Origin: Rosenbergiella collisarenosi
Lineage (GTDB): Bacteria; Pseudomonadota; Gammaproteobacteria; Enterobacterales; Enterobacteriaceae
DNA: 64,000 nucleotides
NCBI RefSeq assembly: GCF_018494085.1
Contig: NZ_JABBFP010000004.1
Location: forward strand, 248,001-312,000
Reading direction: 5' to 3'
Positions within the stretch are counted from its first letter, which is position 1; each line of letters starts with the position of its first letter. Shown here piece by piece: positions 26,292 through 35,570 of the stretch. The notes under the pieces were generated by a model. It saw nothing but the letters and a program-made list of their open reading frames with translations, searched no databases and was not told where the DNA came from. The position numbers were made by a program, and so were the translations under genes.

Positions 26292-26314
26292 GTTGATTCT
26301 TCCAAATCATAGCG

Positions 26315-26452
26315 TTAAGCGCTCTGCACCAGAACATGGCGAGAGAAAGAGAAAAAATAATCAGGAAGAAGGAGGCTATAGCGCCGAGCGAAAGTGCTGG
26401 TCGATAGCAAAGCTGGGGAAAAGCGGGAGAAGAGTCGAGCAAAAGAATCCAT
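26315..26452 (-). CDS. Probable leader peptide upstream of mdtJI (mdtU position)
   Basis: A 45-codon frame runs from ATG at 26452 to TAA at 26315-26317, ending 23 bp before mdtJ. The product is rich in Ser, Phe, Leu and Arg and ends FSRHVLVQSA. E. coli mdtJI is controlled by a leader frame, mdtU, whose C-terminal codons mediate spermidine-dependent expression. This frame has the right place and size. The ribosome binding site is weak (AAAAAG), and I could not compare the peptide with MdtU directly. A longer frame in another phase (26251-26442, TTG start) overlaps mdtJ and is less likely. Confidence 0.5.
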   Translation of the reverse strand: MDSFARLFSRFSPALLSTSTFARRYSLLLPDYFFSFSRHVLVQSA

Positions 26453-26627
26453 CTTTTTGAATCGGCATACGCATAGAAATTACAATTTATCCGCGGGGTT
26501 GCTTCTCATCGATGCGGAAAAAAGTTGTCCTCAGTAATGGTGTTGATCGTATTCTTGCACAATGAACGCCTTAAATCGCCGTGCTTTGCGATTCTTTACG
26601 TCTCCTTTTAAGGCATTCATAGGGTAA

Positions 26628-26939
26628 TTAGACCGAACCGGCTTTTTCTATTACCAGTATCCGCGCCTCACCGCGTGGGTGGGCAACATGCTCGGTGCCT
26701 TCACTGGCATAAAAAATATCTCCAACATTGAGCAAGACACTTTTTTCCTCGCCGGCAACACGATAAAACATCTCAACGCACCCATGCATGACAGCGAAGA
26801 CCTCCTGTCCGTCGTTGATATGCCATTGATAAGGTCGATCCGTCCAGTGCAAGCGGACCGAGGTTCCCTCAAAATTGGCGATGTCGAGCGCTTCCCACGC
26901 TCGGCTACCGGTAAAAGCACGGCTAGAGATAATCTTCAT
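26628..26939 (-). CDS. Cupin-domain protein
   Basis: This 103-residue single-domain cupin has motif 1 around WHINDGQEVFAVMHGCVEMFY and motif 2 around VGDIFYASEGTEHVAHPRGEARIL. Of the usual metal ligands, the Glu of motif 1 and the His of motif 2 are present, while the first HxH of motif 1 is reduced to a single His. Its start at 26939 overlaps the upstream isochorismatase gene by 17 bp, so translation is coupled. It is the last gene of a three-gene operon with the isochorismatase-like and ABM-type genes. The function is unknown. Confidence 0.75.
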   Translation of the reverse strand: MKIISSRAFTGSRAWEALDIANFEGTSVRLHWTDRPYQWHINDGQEVFAVMHGCVEMFYRVAGEEKSVLLNVGDIFYASEGTEHVAHPRGEARILVIEKAGSV

Positions 26940-27477
26940 GCTGAGCCTGCCATTGAGAAAATGAGGTGACCTGAGCAAAATCCGCTGCCAGTAGCGCGAG
27001 GGTGCTCGACCATAGTAGTTCGGCCCCGAAGGTCGGCTCGCTGAGGGCAAAGCTTAAGGTTGCATCATCGATCAGCGTTACCGCCAACCCTAAATCGGCG
27101 GCCGCCCGTACGGTCGAATTGACGCAAAAACCGGTCACCGCGCCGATCACCGTAAGATGATCGATGCCCTCTGCGCAGAGATGCTGATGGAGACCCGTAT
27201 CGGTAAACGCAGACGAACCGTGTTTGATAAAGAATTTCTCGTGAGGAAGTGGCTGATAGCCGGTAAGAGGAAGCGCAGCGGGCTTATCCTGATGTAAAGT
27301 CGCCCCAGAGTCGTGATCGTGATGATAGATATGAATGATTGGTCTCTGGCAGCGGCGATAAGCCTCAAGTAGCGCAAGGCCCTGCACGATTGCCTGCTGA
27401 GGGTAAGCCTCAATGCCTTGGTCGAGGCGTTGCTGGACAAATTGTTGCATATCAATGACTAATAGCGCATCGTTCAC
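26923..27477 (-). CDS. Isochorismatase-family cysteine hydrolase
   Basis: This is a 184-residue hydrolase. The catalytic triad is visible as Asp9 in LLVIDMQQ, Lys in HEKFFIKHGSSAF (about 84) and Cys in IGAVTGFCVNSTVRAA (about 117), with the cis-peptide VTG just before it. The family includes nicotinamidases, ureidoacrylate hydrolases and true isochorismatases. The sequence does not identify which. It is 3 bp after the ABM-type gene and overlaps the cupin gene, making a compact operon. Confidence 0.83.
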   Translation of the reverse strand: MNDALLVIDMQQFVQQRLDQGIEAYPQQAIVQGLALLEAYRRCQRPIIHIYHHDHDSGATLHQDKPAALPLTGYQPLPHEKFFIKHGSSAFTDTGLHQHLCAEGIDHLTVIGAVTGFCVNSTVRAAADLGLAVTLIDDATLSFALSEPTFGAELLWSSTLALLAADFAQVTSFSQWQAQHEDYL

Positions 27478-27480
27478 GGT

Positions 27481-27753
27481 TTATTCCTCAGTGATAGTAT
27501 AATCTCGAATAATCCCTGCCGTCTTACTTCCCCACTCCGATGTCGCCACGCGTTGTTGGTGAAAGGTAAACGCCTTGCGATCAATAAATGATTCCTCGAC
27601 ACGCCATACCAGCGGGTCGTCAGTTCGCGTCACAGAAAAACGTAAACAGCCAGCTTCAGCTAGCGAGCGCTGCTGATGTTCGGGTAAGTTATCGGCGACA
27701 ATCTGCGACGCTTCTAAGCGACTACAGCGTAAAAAACCCTCGAGTGTGATCAC
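27481..27753 (-). CDS. Antibiotic biosynthesis monooxygenase (ABM)-family protein
   Basis: This 90-residue ferredoxin-like small protein has an N-terminal strand ITLEGFLRC, a helix HQQRSLAEAGCLRFSVTR, VWRVEESFIDRKAFTFHQQR, and the conserved segment ending in HQQR seen in YgiN-like quinol monooxygenases. The start is GTG at 27753 with AAGGA 7 bases upstream. It leads the operon with isochorismatase-like and cupin genes. Such proteins often process small aromatic or quinone compounds. That is a family-level suggestion only. Confidence 0.75.
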   Translation of the reverse strand: MITLEGFLRCSRLEASQIVADNLPEHQQRSLAEAGCLRFSVTRTDDPLVWRVEESFIDRKAFTFHQQRVATSEWGSKTAGIIRDYTITEE

Positions 27754-27832
27754 TGTTTTTCCTTTACCTCGCGTATGAGAACCTCTACGTTAAGAGATAA
27801 CGCGCAAAAAGGCTATAGCTCAGGAGGCAAAC

Positions 27833-28474
27833 ATGTTGCAAATATGGGGAAGAGAAACCTCTTCCAACGTACAAGCGGTAATGTGGTGTGTGGGTGAGTT
27901 AGGGTTAACCTATCAACGCTATGATGTCGGCCACCATTTTGGCGGCTTGGATAGCGAGGCATTTTATCAACTTAACCCTAATCGTACCATTCCAGTGCTG
28001 CAAGATGACAATCACCCACCTCTGTGGGAAAGCGGTGCCATCCTGCGCTACCTTGCCAGCCGCTACGGGCAAGAGAGTTTTTGGCCAAAAGATATTTTTG
28101 CGCGTAGTGAGGTCGACCGCTGGGCGGAGTGGGCGAAGGTTAGCGTCTCCTCGCTTTTCACACAGCCTATTTTCTGGCAGTTGGTTCGTACTCCGAGCCA
28201 ACAACGCGATCCGGCCGCAATCGACCAAGCGATAGCGAGGTTCGAAGATAAGCTCGCTATCGCCGAACAGCAATTATCGCAACATCCCTTTTTAGCTGGT
28301 CCTGTTTTCACTCTGGCGGATATTCAGTTCGGCCACCTGCTCTATCGTTACTATCAGCTAAATATCGGCGTTCGTGATTTTCCTACCCTACATGCCTACT
28401 ATCAGCGCTTAACCGAGCGCCCCGCCTATCAACGACATGTAATGGTCAGCTATCAACCGTTGCAAGTCTCTTAA
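27833..28474 (+). CDS. Glutathione S-transferase family protein
   Basis: This is a 213-residue protein with a thioredoxin-like N-terminal domain ([36 protein letters not shown] with the cis-Pro, [16 protein letters not shown]) and an all-helical C-terminal domain ([13 protein letters not shown] N-capping motif at about 170). The first active-site region has Ser-Ser-Asn where Ser or Cys is typical, so it may be an active Ser- or Cys-type GST. The substrate is unknown. Its stop overlaps the convergent GNAT gene by 4 bp. Confidence 0.85.
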   Translation: MLQIWGRETSSNVQAVMWCVGELGLTYQRYDVGHHFGGLDSEAFYQLNPNRTIPVLQDDNHPPLWESGAILRYLASRYGQESFWPKDIFARSEVDRWAEWAKVSVSSLFTQPIFWQLVRTPSQQRDPAAIDQAIARFEDKLAIAEQQLSQHPFLAGPVFTLADIQFGHLLYRYYQLNIGVRDFPTLHAYYQRLTERPAYQRHVMVSYQPLQVS

Positions 28475-28893
28475 GGCGATAATGATTTACGCAAGTAATG
28501 ACGTTGCATCCCCGGCTTAGGAAAGTCTTGCAACGTCATCACTTGCTGATAGCCAAGTTTTAGGTAGAAATTGGGCGCTTGAAAACTAAAGGTATCCACG
28601 AGGCTCAGCTGGCATCCCTGAGTGATGGCGTATGCTTCTGCTTGCTCAAGTAGGCGTCCGCCGATCCCCTGCCCGCGGAGCATTTCGTCTACCCAGAGGT
28701 AATCAATGCATAACCATTGGGCCTTAATCGATGCATTGAGGCCGCCCAATAGCGCCCCCTGATCATCTCGACAATAGTTCCCAAAATGCCCGATTTCTTG
28801 GGGAGGCAGGAACTGATAATTATAGCGGCGGAGGCCGACAAATAACTCCTGTTGGTCCGTCAAATTGAGTGTCGGGGTAAGGATATAGTGCAT
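28471..28893 (-). CDS. GNAT-family N-acetyltransferase
   Basis: This 140-residue acetyltransferase has the acetyl-CoA binding motif A as [24 protein letters not shown] (R/Q-x2-G-x-G/A) at residues about 71-94, followed by [22 protein letters not shown], a typical motif B. The substrate is not known. The start at 28893 has GGGAG upstream and gives a normal family length. The Met at 28920 would add nine unrelated residues. Confidence 0.83.
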   Translation of the reverse strand: MHYILTPTLNLTDQQELFVGLRRYNYQFLPPQEIGHFGNYCRDDQGALLGGLNASIKAQWLCIDYLWVDEMLRGQGIGGRLLEQAEAYAITQGCQLSLVDTFSFQAPNFYLKLGYQQVMTLQDFPKPGMQRHYLRKSLSP

Positions 28894-29072
28894 AGTCGAG
28901 CTCCCACTTTTCGGCCACATTATGCAGCGGTAATAAAAAATTACAGTAAAAGTCCCCTGTAATGACTAATTATAGCGCCGCTTTATCGTCAAGGAGTTGT
29001 TTACGCCTTCAAAAGCTGGCAGTTTTCATTATCAGTATTTCGCGATAACTATTACAAGGTTAAGGGGTTAGG

Positions 29073-30533
29073 TTGGACGTTTCACTTCAAAAACAGAATA
29101 AGGTCGCTGGGGCCAACATTCTTTTCTTCGTGCAAATCTTTGCCACCATGGGTTTTGCGGTTCTCTATTCCTCTTTAGTGCTCTATGCAACAAAGCAACT
29201 GGGTTTCAGCGAAAACTCAGCAAATGCGATTATGGGGATCTTCGGCGCCTTTAATTATGGTCTGCATCTGTTTGGTGGCTATTTAGGCGGACGGTTCTTA
29301 AGTAACCGTAATTTATTTGTCATTGGGATGGTATTACAAGTCATTGGCTGCTATCTACTATCGAGTGCCAATATTGGCGGCTTATATTGGGGATTAGCTC
29401 TATTTCTTACCGGTAGCGGTCTTAATGTTACTTGTATCAATATGATGCTGACGCAACGGTTTACCCCTACCGATCCGCGTCGTGAATCGGCGTTTCTCTG
29501 GAACTATGCCGGGATGAATCTGGGCTTCTTTATGGGCTTTACGGTCGCGGGCTATTTCCAATTAAGCCTTGATTACCATTCGTTATTCCTGTTCGCGACG
29601 CTCGGTAATATCATCGCCATCGTACTTACCGCGATCTTCTGGCGGCATCTACGTGATCTCGATACGCCTCTGAGTCATCGCGAACGACCACAGCGGCTAC
29701 AGCGCCTTGCAATAGGTGGCGTAATTCTTCTCCTGCTGCTCCCGCTAGTTAAAGTGATGCTTACCCACTCAGAAGTAAGTAGTTACTTCGTTTTAGGCTT
29801 AGGTGCGATAGTATTTATTGCACTCTGTACCATCACCGCCCGGCACCACGAATCAGCGGAACGCGCCCGCATGGTCGCCTATTTGATTTTGACATTGGGA
29901 TCGCTCGTCTTCTGGTCGCTTTATCAACTCGCTCCGATGGGTCTGATGCTATTCGCCGAAAATAACCTTAATTTACAGCTGTTCGGTTGGCATATCGCTC
30001 CACAATGGATCCAAGATATCAATACGCTGGTCATCGTGTTAGGCGGGCCGCTACTCGCGTTGCTGTTTAAACGTTTGCGAGGCCGTGGGATCAATATCGA
30101 TATTCCAAGTCAGTTCGCCGCGGCGCTACTGTTTATGGGAGGAGGTATGTTAGTGCTTCCTATCGGTATTAAGCTTGCCGCATCTAATGGGTTGGTAGAT
30201 TTCCAATGGATATTTTGGAGCTATCTACTACAGAGTATCGGCGAGTTGCTCCTTTCTCCTATCGGCTACGCGATGATTGGACGCCTGGCACCACAGCAGT
30301 ATCAAGGCTTATTGATGGGATCTTGGATGATGGTTTCCGGGATTGCTTCTATATTGGCGGGTTATCTCTCGCAGGCGATGCCAACGGCGCAAGGCACGAC
30401 CCCGTTACTGACTAACCCCGCCTATAGCCATCTATTTATGTTGCTAGCGGTAGCCTCTGTCGTCACAGCACTGGTACTTGCGTTGCTAATCCCCTTCTTA
30501 CGTCGCTTAATCGGGTCAACCCCTACGGCGTAA
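29073..30533 (+). CDS. POT/MFS-family peptide-type transporter lacking the ExxER motif
   Basis: This is a 486-residue carrier with twelve to fourteen helices. Overall layout, the paired central helices and segments such as GLHLFGGYLGGRFLSNRNLF and LQSIGELLLSPIGYAMIGRLAP (the conserved Glu-x2-Ser-Pro motif of helix 10) put it in the proton-dependent oligopeptide transporter family. The helix-1 motif ExxERFxxYG is replaced by QIFATMGFAVLY, so the proton-coupling residues are lost. The start is TTG at 29073, with AAGGGG upstream. It could be a relative with a different substrate or coupling. Confidence 0.75.
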   Translation: MDVSLQKQNKVAGANILFFVQIFATMGFAVLYSSLVLYATKQLGFSENSANAIMGIFGAFNYGLHLFGGYLGGRFLSNRNLFVIGMVLQVIGCYLLSSANIGGLYWGLALFLTGSGLNVTCINMMLTQRFTPTDPRRESAFLWNYAGMNLGFFMGFTVAGYFQLSLDYHSLFLFATLGNIIAIVLTAIFWRHLRDLDTPLSHRERPQRLQRLAIGGVILLLLLPLVKVMLTHSEVSSYFVLGLGAIVFIALCTITARHHESAERARMVAYLILTLGSLVFWSLYQLAPMGLMLFAENNLNLQLFGWHIAPQWIQDINTLVIVLGGPLLALLFKRLRGRGINIDIPSQFAAALLFMGGGMLVLPIGIKLAASNGLVDFQWIFWSYLLQSIGELLLSPIGYAMIGRLAPQQYQGLLMGSWMMVSGIASILAGYLSQAMPTAQGTTPLLTNPAYSHLFMLLAVASVVTALVLALLIPFLRRLIGSTPTA

Positions 30534-30539
30534 TGTTCT

Positions 30540-30564
30540 CCCCCCATTACCGGTTAATGGGGGG
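30540..30564. terminator. Terminator between the POT-like gene and mdtP
   Basis: CCCCCCATTA and TAATGGGGGG form a perfect 10-bp stem with a 5-base loop between two convergent genes. No long T-run is present on either side. Confidence 0.65.
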
Positions 30565-32022
30565 TTAACGGTTTATCCCTAGAATAGCAGGCTGTTCCCC
30601 CCGGTATCCTCCTCCCAACGCCTTGATTAAGGCTATATCGCTGCTTACTTGCTGGGCACGAAGATCCACCAGCAGTAGTTGCTGTGTGAGCGTCGTACGT
30701 CGTGCTTCCTGCGCCAGATAGAGACTGGTCAGACCGCGCTGATAGTGAGCTTGAACACTGTTGGTGGTTAGCTGTGCGGCGCTAACCTTCTGCTGCTGTA
30801 GAGCCACTTGTTGGTTAAGGTCATCCAATTGCTGCGAGGTGATGGCGACGTCTCTTACCGCATCAAACACGGCCTGATTATAGTTTTTAATGAGAATGTT
30901 ACTGGCAGTACGTACCGACCGTAGGTGGGCATTCAGCCGTCCGCCATCGAATAAGGGTAAATACAGTCCTGGTAAGAAATTAATTTGCTGAAAGGATTGT
31001 TTGAGTAGGTCGCCCACACTCAAGGCGTTATACCCCCAGAACGCTTTAATATCGAAATGGGGATAAAACGCGGCCTTTGCCGCCTCCACCCGACTTAACG
31101 ATGCTTCGACATAATGGCTTAATGCTTGGAGATCGGGCCTACGCGCGAGTAAATCGAATGAGAGAGCCTGTGGAAGGCTCTGCTGTAACTGTGGCCAAGG
31201 TTGCTCGGCAATAATCAGCGGTTGCTGACCACTCATCCCAATCAACGCACGCAGCGTTTCACGGTCTTGGACAGTGCGGGTATGCGCGGCTAACAGCTGT
31301 TGTTGTGCACTATAGAGTTCTGATTGTGCGGCCGCGATGTTCACATCATCCTCGATACCGCGCGCCGCGCGCTGTTGGTGGGCCTTTAAGGAAAAAGCCG
31401 CGATCGCCGCCTGCTCATTTAATAAGGCCGTACGCCGGTAATTCGCCTGGATCGAGAAGTAAAGCTGGGCAATGCTCGAAGCCAGATCGAGCTGTATCCC
31501 TGCCGTTTCGGCGAGTTGTGCATTCTGTTCGCCCATCGCCGCGACTACCCCTGCGCGATTCGCTCCCCATAGGTCGATATTCAGATCAGCCCCAACGCCG
31601 ACCGTATTCAACGTATACCAAGGGCCACGTTTATTGGTCGGTAGCGAGATCGAATACGGCCACGTCGTTTGCCGATCAGTGACGCGCATAACATTCTGCG
31701 CCGCTATCGCCGTGGCTTGAACCCCTAAGGTCGATTGTGCGAGATCAACCGACGATTGCGATTGCTGGATCCGTAACTTAGCCGCCTGAAACGTAGGCGA
31801 GTTGGCTAAGCCGAGGACTATCAGACTCGAGAGCTGGGGATCATGATAAGCGTCCCACCAGCGTGCTTGCGGCCATTGGCTGTTGGCCAAGTGAATAACG
31901 TGTGAAAGTTGTGCCTGTTCAGCCGGTAGCTGTCTTACCTGCGCAGGCTCATCATGAATGAGCGCGCAGCCATTAAGGAGCAACCCACTGAGGACCAGAT
32001 AGCACCAATTTCTAATCACCAT
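30565..32022 (-). CDS. mdtP: Outer-membrane efflux lipoprotein MdtP
   Basis: This 485-residue TolC/NodT-type channel has a lipoprotein signal ending in the lipobox LLNGC (Cys about 18), then two OEP repeats rich in coiled coil (about 70-250 and 280-470). The family motifs RRPDLQAL, AAFYPHFDIKAFWGY and the second-repeat LPLFDGGRL are present. It completes the MdtN-MdtO-MdtP tripartite pump and overlaps the mdtO end by 11 bp. In E. coli this pump affects resistance to puromycin, acriflavine and related compounds. Confidence 0.88.
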   Translation of the reverse strand: MVIRNWCYLVLSGLLLNGCALIHDEPAQVRQLPAEQAQLSHVIHLANSQWPQARWWDAYHDPQLSSLIVLGLANSPTFQAAKLRIQQSQSSVDLAQSTLGVQATAIAAQNVMRVTDRQTTWPYSISLPTNKRGPWYTLNTVGVGADLNIDLWGANRAGVVAAMGEQNAQLAETAGIQLDLASSIAQLYFSIQANYRRTALLNEQAAIAAFSLKAHQQRAARGIEDDVNIAAAQSELYSAQQQLLAAHTRTVQDRETLRALIGMSGQQPLIIAEQPWPQLQQSLPQALSFDLLARRPDLQALSHYVEASLSRVEAAKAAFYPHFDIKAFWGYNALSVGDLLKQSFQQINFLPGLYLPLFDGGRLNAHLRSVRTASNILIKNYNQAVFDAVRDVAITSQQLDDLNQQVALQQQKVSAAQLTTNSVQAHYQRGLTSLYLAQEARRTTLTQQLLLVDLRAQQVSSDIALIKALGGGYRGEQPAILGINR

Positions 32023-33937
32023 CGAGGTGTTCCTGTGTTAACTGAGGGGAGATGGGCTGCCAATAGCGTAATTGGCGCAAGCTTTCCAGTAGCGCATCCC
32101 CATACGGATTGTGGTAGAGCGGCACTGGCAAGGGTGAGATGACTTCTCCGTCGATAGCGTTCGCGTAATTCTGCAACCAATGCGCCAAGTGGTTAAGGAA
32201 CGGGTCGTCACTCGTCGCATAACGACTATAGCCGCTGACGAGTATCGCCAAGCGTTGTGCGACTTCCAGGCTCTCTTTAATCGGCCATTGGACGGCACAG
32301 CGATAGGGATGGGTGGTACTCGCCAATGGCTCAGCATCGAGACGGCTGGCAAGCTCAGTAACTTGTTCTATTTGTTGGTAGATCTGTAATGGAGGGCCAT
32401 CTGTAGCGCGCTGCGAACAGTAACGCCCGAGTTGCCGATACAGTCGAGCCATGTTCTTTTGCAGTCGCGGTGCATCACTATCCGGCCAGAGATAAAGGTA
32501 GACAATCGAGGCGACGATAACACCCAATATAATACCAATAACCCGATCCCGTAGCTCAGTAAGATTACTCATGGGTCCGAATCCGGAGAGAAAGAGTAAC
32601 GCGAAGGTAAAGCCAAATTGGATCCCCGCGTAAGCGACACGCTCCGACCCTGCCGCTAGCCACGCAGAGAACGCAAAGATAGGCAAGCACATCAGAAGTA
32701 ACCCAACGATAGTATCGAGATGAGGTTGTATAAAGACCATGCCTATCACGGCGACCACCGCGGCCCCCAATGCGCCCACTACACGTAATCCGGCCTTCTG
32801 GTAGGTCGCCCCCAAGCCAGGTTGTGCGACGATGACACAGCTAAGCATGATGGTATGGACGCCCTGCCATGCCGTCGCAGTATAAAAAAGATAACAGAGG
32901 AGGCTGGCGAGCAGGGTTTTTAGCGCAAACTGCAGATACAGCGGATTACGCCACGCATCGACGGCCATTAACGGCGGCTTTTCCGTTTGTCCGGGTAACG
33001 GCGCGATTGAGCGGGTCACCCTAAATTGTTCACAGAGCTGGCTCAGCTCTTCCAAGATCTTATCCGCTGTCGCAATCGCTACGGGTGAGGAACCGCCTAT
33101 TTCTCGCTGGCGAGCCTGGGTCGCGAGTTGTCGAAAATGCTCGGCCAACCGGGTCACCTGTTGTGTATCCGCTTTACCGGGATTGACGTGATAAAGCTCT
33201 GCCAATGCTAGGCTTTTCAAAGCTAAATTAGAGAGTGAGTACCAACTTTTACTTTTTTCTTTAAAGTCACTATTGGTAAGGCAGGCGAACTTGTAGAGTG
33301 ATTGTAGCTCGTTAAGCTGCTCAGCGATAAATATGCCAACCGGTTGTTCACCGCTATTAATACCCTGCAATCTGTCCGCCGTCTGTTGGCAAAGCGCCGC
33401 GACACGTTGGTAGTACTGGTAATGGGGATAGGCCTGAATGAAGCAAGCATTCACTAACACTGTAACCACTATGGCGACTACCATCGACATCCATAACCAA
33501 AGGATTAGCCTGACGATAATCTCGCTCTCCCCAGTCATAGAAGGAAATGTCTGCGCATAGATCAATACTAGCGCCACGACGAAAAAGGCGAGACCGAGTT
33601 TTCCCAACACGCGCATAAAGAACATCGCCCAGAAGAAGAGAAATAGCGATGCGACGAGACGGATTAATGGCGTGTCATACGTGTACTTAATGATCAGTAA
33701 CATGCCGCCTAGCGCCAAGAGAGCGACGACGACGAAGCCTAGCCCTATTCCCGCAGTAAGCACGACATTTTTTTGCGTGACATAAAATACGACGATGATC
33801 GCCACCGCTAAGAATGGGAGCTGGAAGCTGAGAAAGAGTAAGGTCAGCAGTAGGCACGATAGCGTAAGCCGCAGCGTGGCAGACTGCCGTTCAGCCGAGC
33901 CTTTTAACGCATCATCCAGCCACTGCCGCAATATCAT
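32012..33937 (-). CDS. mdtO: Inner-membrane FUSC-type efflux component MdtO
   Basis: This 641-residue protein of the fusaric-acid-resistance family has two groups of membrane helices (about 25-165 and 345-480). They are separated and followed by cytoplasmic helical domains. The second membrane block shows VIVAQPGLGATYQKAGLRVVGALGAA, typical of FUSC proteins. It starts within the last 4 bp of mdtN (ATGA overlap) and overlaps mdtP, so the pump subunits are translationally coupled. Confidence 0.87.
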   Translation of the reverse strand: MILRQWLDDALKGSAERQSATLRLTLSCLLLTLLFLSFQLPFLAVAIIVVFYVTQKNVVLTAGIGLGFVVVALLALGGMLLIIKYTYDTPLIRLVASLFLFFWAMFFMRVLGKLGLAFFVVALVLIYAQTFPSMTGESEIIVRLILWLWMSMVVAIVVTVLVNACFIQAYPHYQYYQRVAALCQQTADRLQGINSGEQPVGIFIAEQLNELQSLYKFACLTNSDFKEKSKSWYSLSNLALKSLALAELYHVNPGKADTQQVTRLAEHFRQLATQARQREIGGSSPVAIATADKILEELSQLCEQFRVTRSIAPLPGQTEKPPLMAVDAWRNPLYLQFALKTLLASLLCYLFYTATAWQGVHTIMLSCVIVAQPGLGATYQKAGLRVVGALGAAVVAVIGMVFIQPHLDTIVGLLLMCLPIFAFSAWLAAGSERVAYAGIQFGFTFALLFLSGFGPMSNLTELRDRVIGIILGVIVASIVYLYLWPDSDAPRLQKNMARLYRQLGRYCSQRATDGPPLQIYQQIEQVTELASRLDAEPLASTTHPYRCAVQWPIKESLEVAQRLAILVSGYSRYATSDDPFLNHLAHWLQNYANAIDGEVISPLPVPLYHNPYGDALLESLRQLRYWQPISPQLTQEHLDGD

Positions 33938-34974
33938 GGTTGAGCAGCGCCAACTGTTAATGTGGCGCTTGCGGAGGCACCTAAGCGAAAGAGATTCGGG
34001 TCGGCGTCCGTAATCGCGATCTTTACAGGGAAACGCTGCGATACATGGACCCAGTTGATGCTCTTCTGAATCACGGGTAAGCCTTCAATCACACTATCGC
34101 CGCTGGCGAGCACTCCTGCCCCCACTGAGTCGACGCGTCCTGAAAAAGTGCGACGGTGGTCGGTCATCACCCGTACCGTTGCCCGCGTGCCGGGCGCTAT
34201 ATTATTGAGATCCGTCTCTCTAAAATTCGCCACTACATACCAGTGCTCGCTATCGATTAAGGTAAAGATTGGCCTTACCGCCGATGCGAACTGTCCGGTT
34301 GTCGTCTTTAATGCCACCACTGTCCCAGAGAAAGGGGCCCGTACTTCAGTACGTTCGAGGTTAATAGTCGCTAACGCAATCTGTGCAAGCGCGCCCTCAC
34401 GCTGGGCGACCAAGGCATCGACGCCCGATACTGCTGCCGTTGCTTGCTTCGCTTGCAGCAGTGTGGCATTAAGCTCTGCGCGCGCCGCTTTTTCTGCCGT
34501 ACGCGCCTGGTCAAGCTCCTCTTGCGAGGCAAAACCTTGTGGGACGAGCGGTTCTAAACGCTGACGGGACGAGGTGGTTTGCTGTACCAGCGCCCGCGCC
34601 CTCGCCACCGCAGCCGTGACCGACTGCGCATTATATTCCTGTGCCTTAACCGTACGGCCAGTCAACAGTATCTGTGCATCCAAGGCGGCTAATCGCGACT
34701 GTGCATCGACTAACATTGCTCGGTACTGCCGGTCATCTATCTTGAACAGAAGCTGACCTTTTTTTACTCGCTGATTATCCCTAATTGGCATCTCGACTAT
34801 CTGCCCACTCACTTCGGGCACGACATCGATGGTATCCGCATAGATATAGGCATCATTGGTCTGCGGGGAGGTTTGTAAGTAGGCAATAACGCCAATCAAC
34901 GCCACAATCGCCACGCAGACCACTACTAATAATGGCCATTTTCGTCGAATAAAAGCGGTATTCGATGTTGTCAT
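33934..34974 (-). CDS. mdtN: Periplasmic adaptor (membrane fusion) protein MdtN
   Basis: This is a 346-residue HlyD-type adaptor with one N-terminal membrane anchor (about 13-33), a lipoyl half-motif (DTIDVVPEVSGQIVEMPIRDNQRVKKGQLLFKID region), an alpha-hairpin (about 85-190) and the second lipoyl half and barrel (APFSGTVVALKTTTGQFA). The match to E. coli MdtN is strong over the whole length, including TNDAYIYADTIDVVPEVSG-like and INWVHVSQRFPVKI segments. It links MdtO to the MdtP channel. Confidence 0.92.
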   Translation of the reverse strand: MTTSNTAFIRRKWPLLVVVCVAIVALIGVIAYLQTSPQTNDAYIYADTIDVVPEVSGQIVEMPIRDNQRVKKGQLLFKIDDRQYRAMLVDAQSRLAALDAQILLTGRTVKAQEYNAQSVTAAVARARALVQQTTSSRQRLEPLVPQGFASQEELDQARTAEKAARAELNATLLQAKQATAAVSGVDALVAQREGALAQIALATINLERTEVRAPFSGTVVALKTTTGQFASAVRPIFTLIDSEHWYVVANFRETDLNNIAPGTRATVRVMTDHRRTFSGRVDSVGAGVLASGDSVIEGLPVIQKSINWVHVSQRFPVKIAITDADPNLFRLGASASATLTVGAAQP

Positions 34975-34980
34975 GATGAC

Positions 34981-35253
34981 TCAACCCATAAAGAAAAGTA
35001 GCCATACGATGACGGCGTAGATAAACATTAAGGCCAAATAACTGATGACCAGCGGAGAAAATGGGCGTAGCCACCCTTGGCGAGCTAGCAGGAGATGTGT
35101 CGGGATCAATAGAAACGCGCCCGCCAGACTACAGAAGAGCCATGCGGGGAAAGCAGCGCCAAGTACGGGAATAGACGGCGACAGTGTACAGCCAGTCAGT
35201 GAACTAGTGAGTAATAGCGTAAGCCCCGTTTTCCATCGATAATCCTGCCGCAC
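34981..35253 (-). CDS. ytcA: YtcA-like small membrane lipoprotein
   Basis: This 90-residue protein has a lipoprotein signal (lipobox LTGC, Cys about 22) and two further hydrophobic helices. It follows E. coli YtcA at CTLSPSIPVLGAAFPAWLFCSLAG. As in E. coli, it is the first gene of the mdtNOP operon, 6 bp before mdtN. DUF1656-like small proteins commonly accompany FUSC pumps and are thought to help pump assembly. Confidence 0.88.
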   Translation of the reverse strand: MRQDYRWKTGLTLLLTSSLTGCTLSPSIPVLGAAFPAWLFCSLAGAFLLIPTHLLLARQGWLRPFSPLVISYLALMFIYAVIVWLLFFMG

Positions 35254-35570
35254 AGCGGTTACTCCCTGAGTCCTTGAAGGAGATTGATTGTTAACTTTTT
35301 TCGATGAGATTGGAAGAAAAAGTATGGCGGAATCGACTGATAATTGGTTCTTTTATGCCTGACTACCTCGATAGCAACAACGATTATTTTTTAACTTCTA
35401 TAAGGTATTAGAAATTATGTCATTACGGTGAATATTTTATTATTAACTTTCATACCAAAGCGTGAATTAATAATATATCCCAGCTCCATATACTCAATAA
35501 TTTTATCCTAGAAATAGAATGACGGCCCTTTCATCGATATATAAAAATAAGAAAGGGATTTCTATTTTAA
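35254..35570. other. AT-rich intergenic region upstream of ytcA and after tssH
   Basis: 317 bp, strongly AT-rich, with no credible gene. It should hold the ytcA-mdtNOP promoter. A weak inverted repeat CCCTTTC (35526-35532) / GAAAGGG (35551-35557) lies beyond the tssH stop and may act as a terminator. Confidence 0.6.

Noticed and set aside
26251..26442. A 63-codon TTG-started frame overlapping mdtJ
   Set aside because: It overlaps the mdtJ start and lacks a good ribosome binding site. The ATG frame ending at 26315 explains the leader position better.
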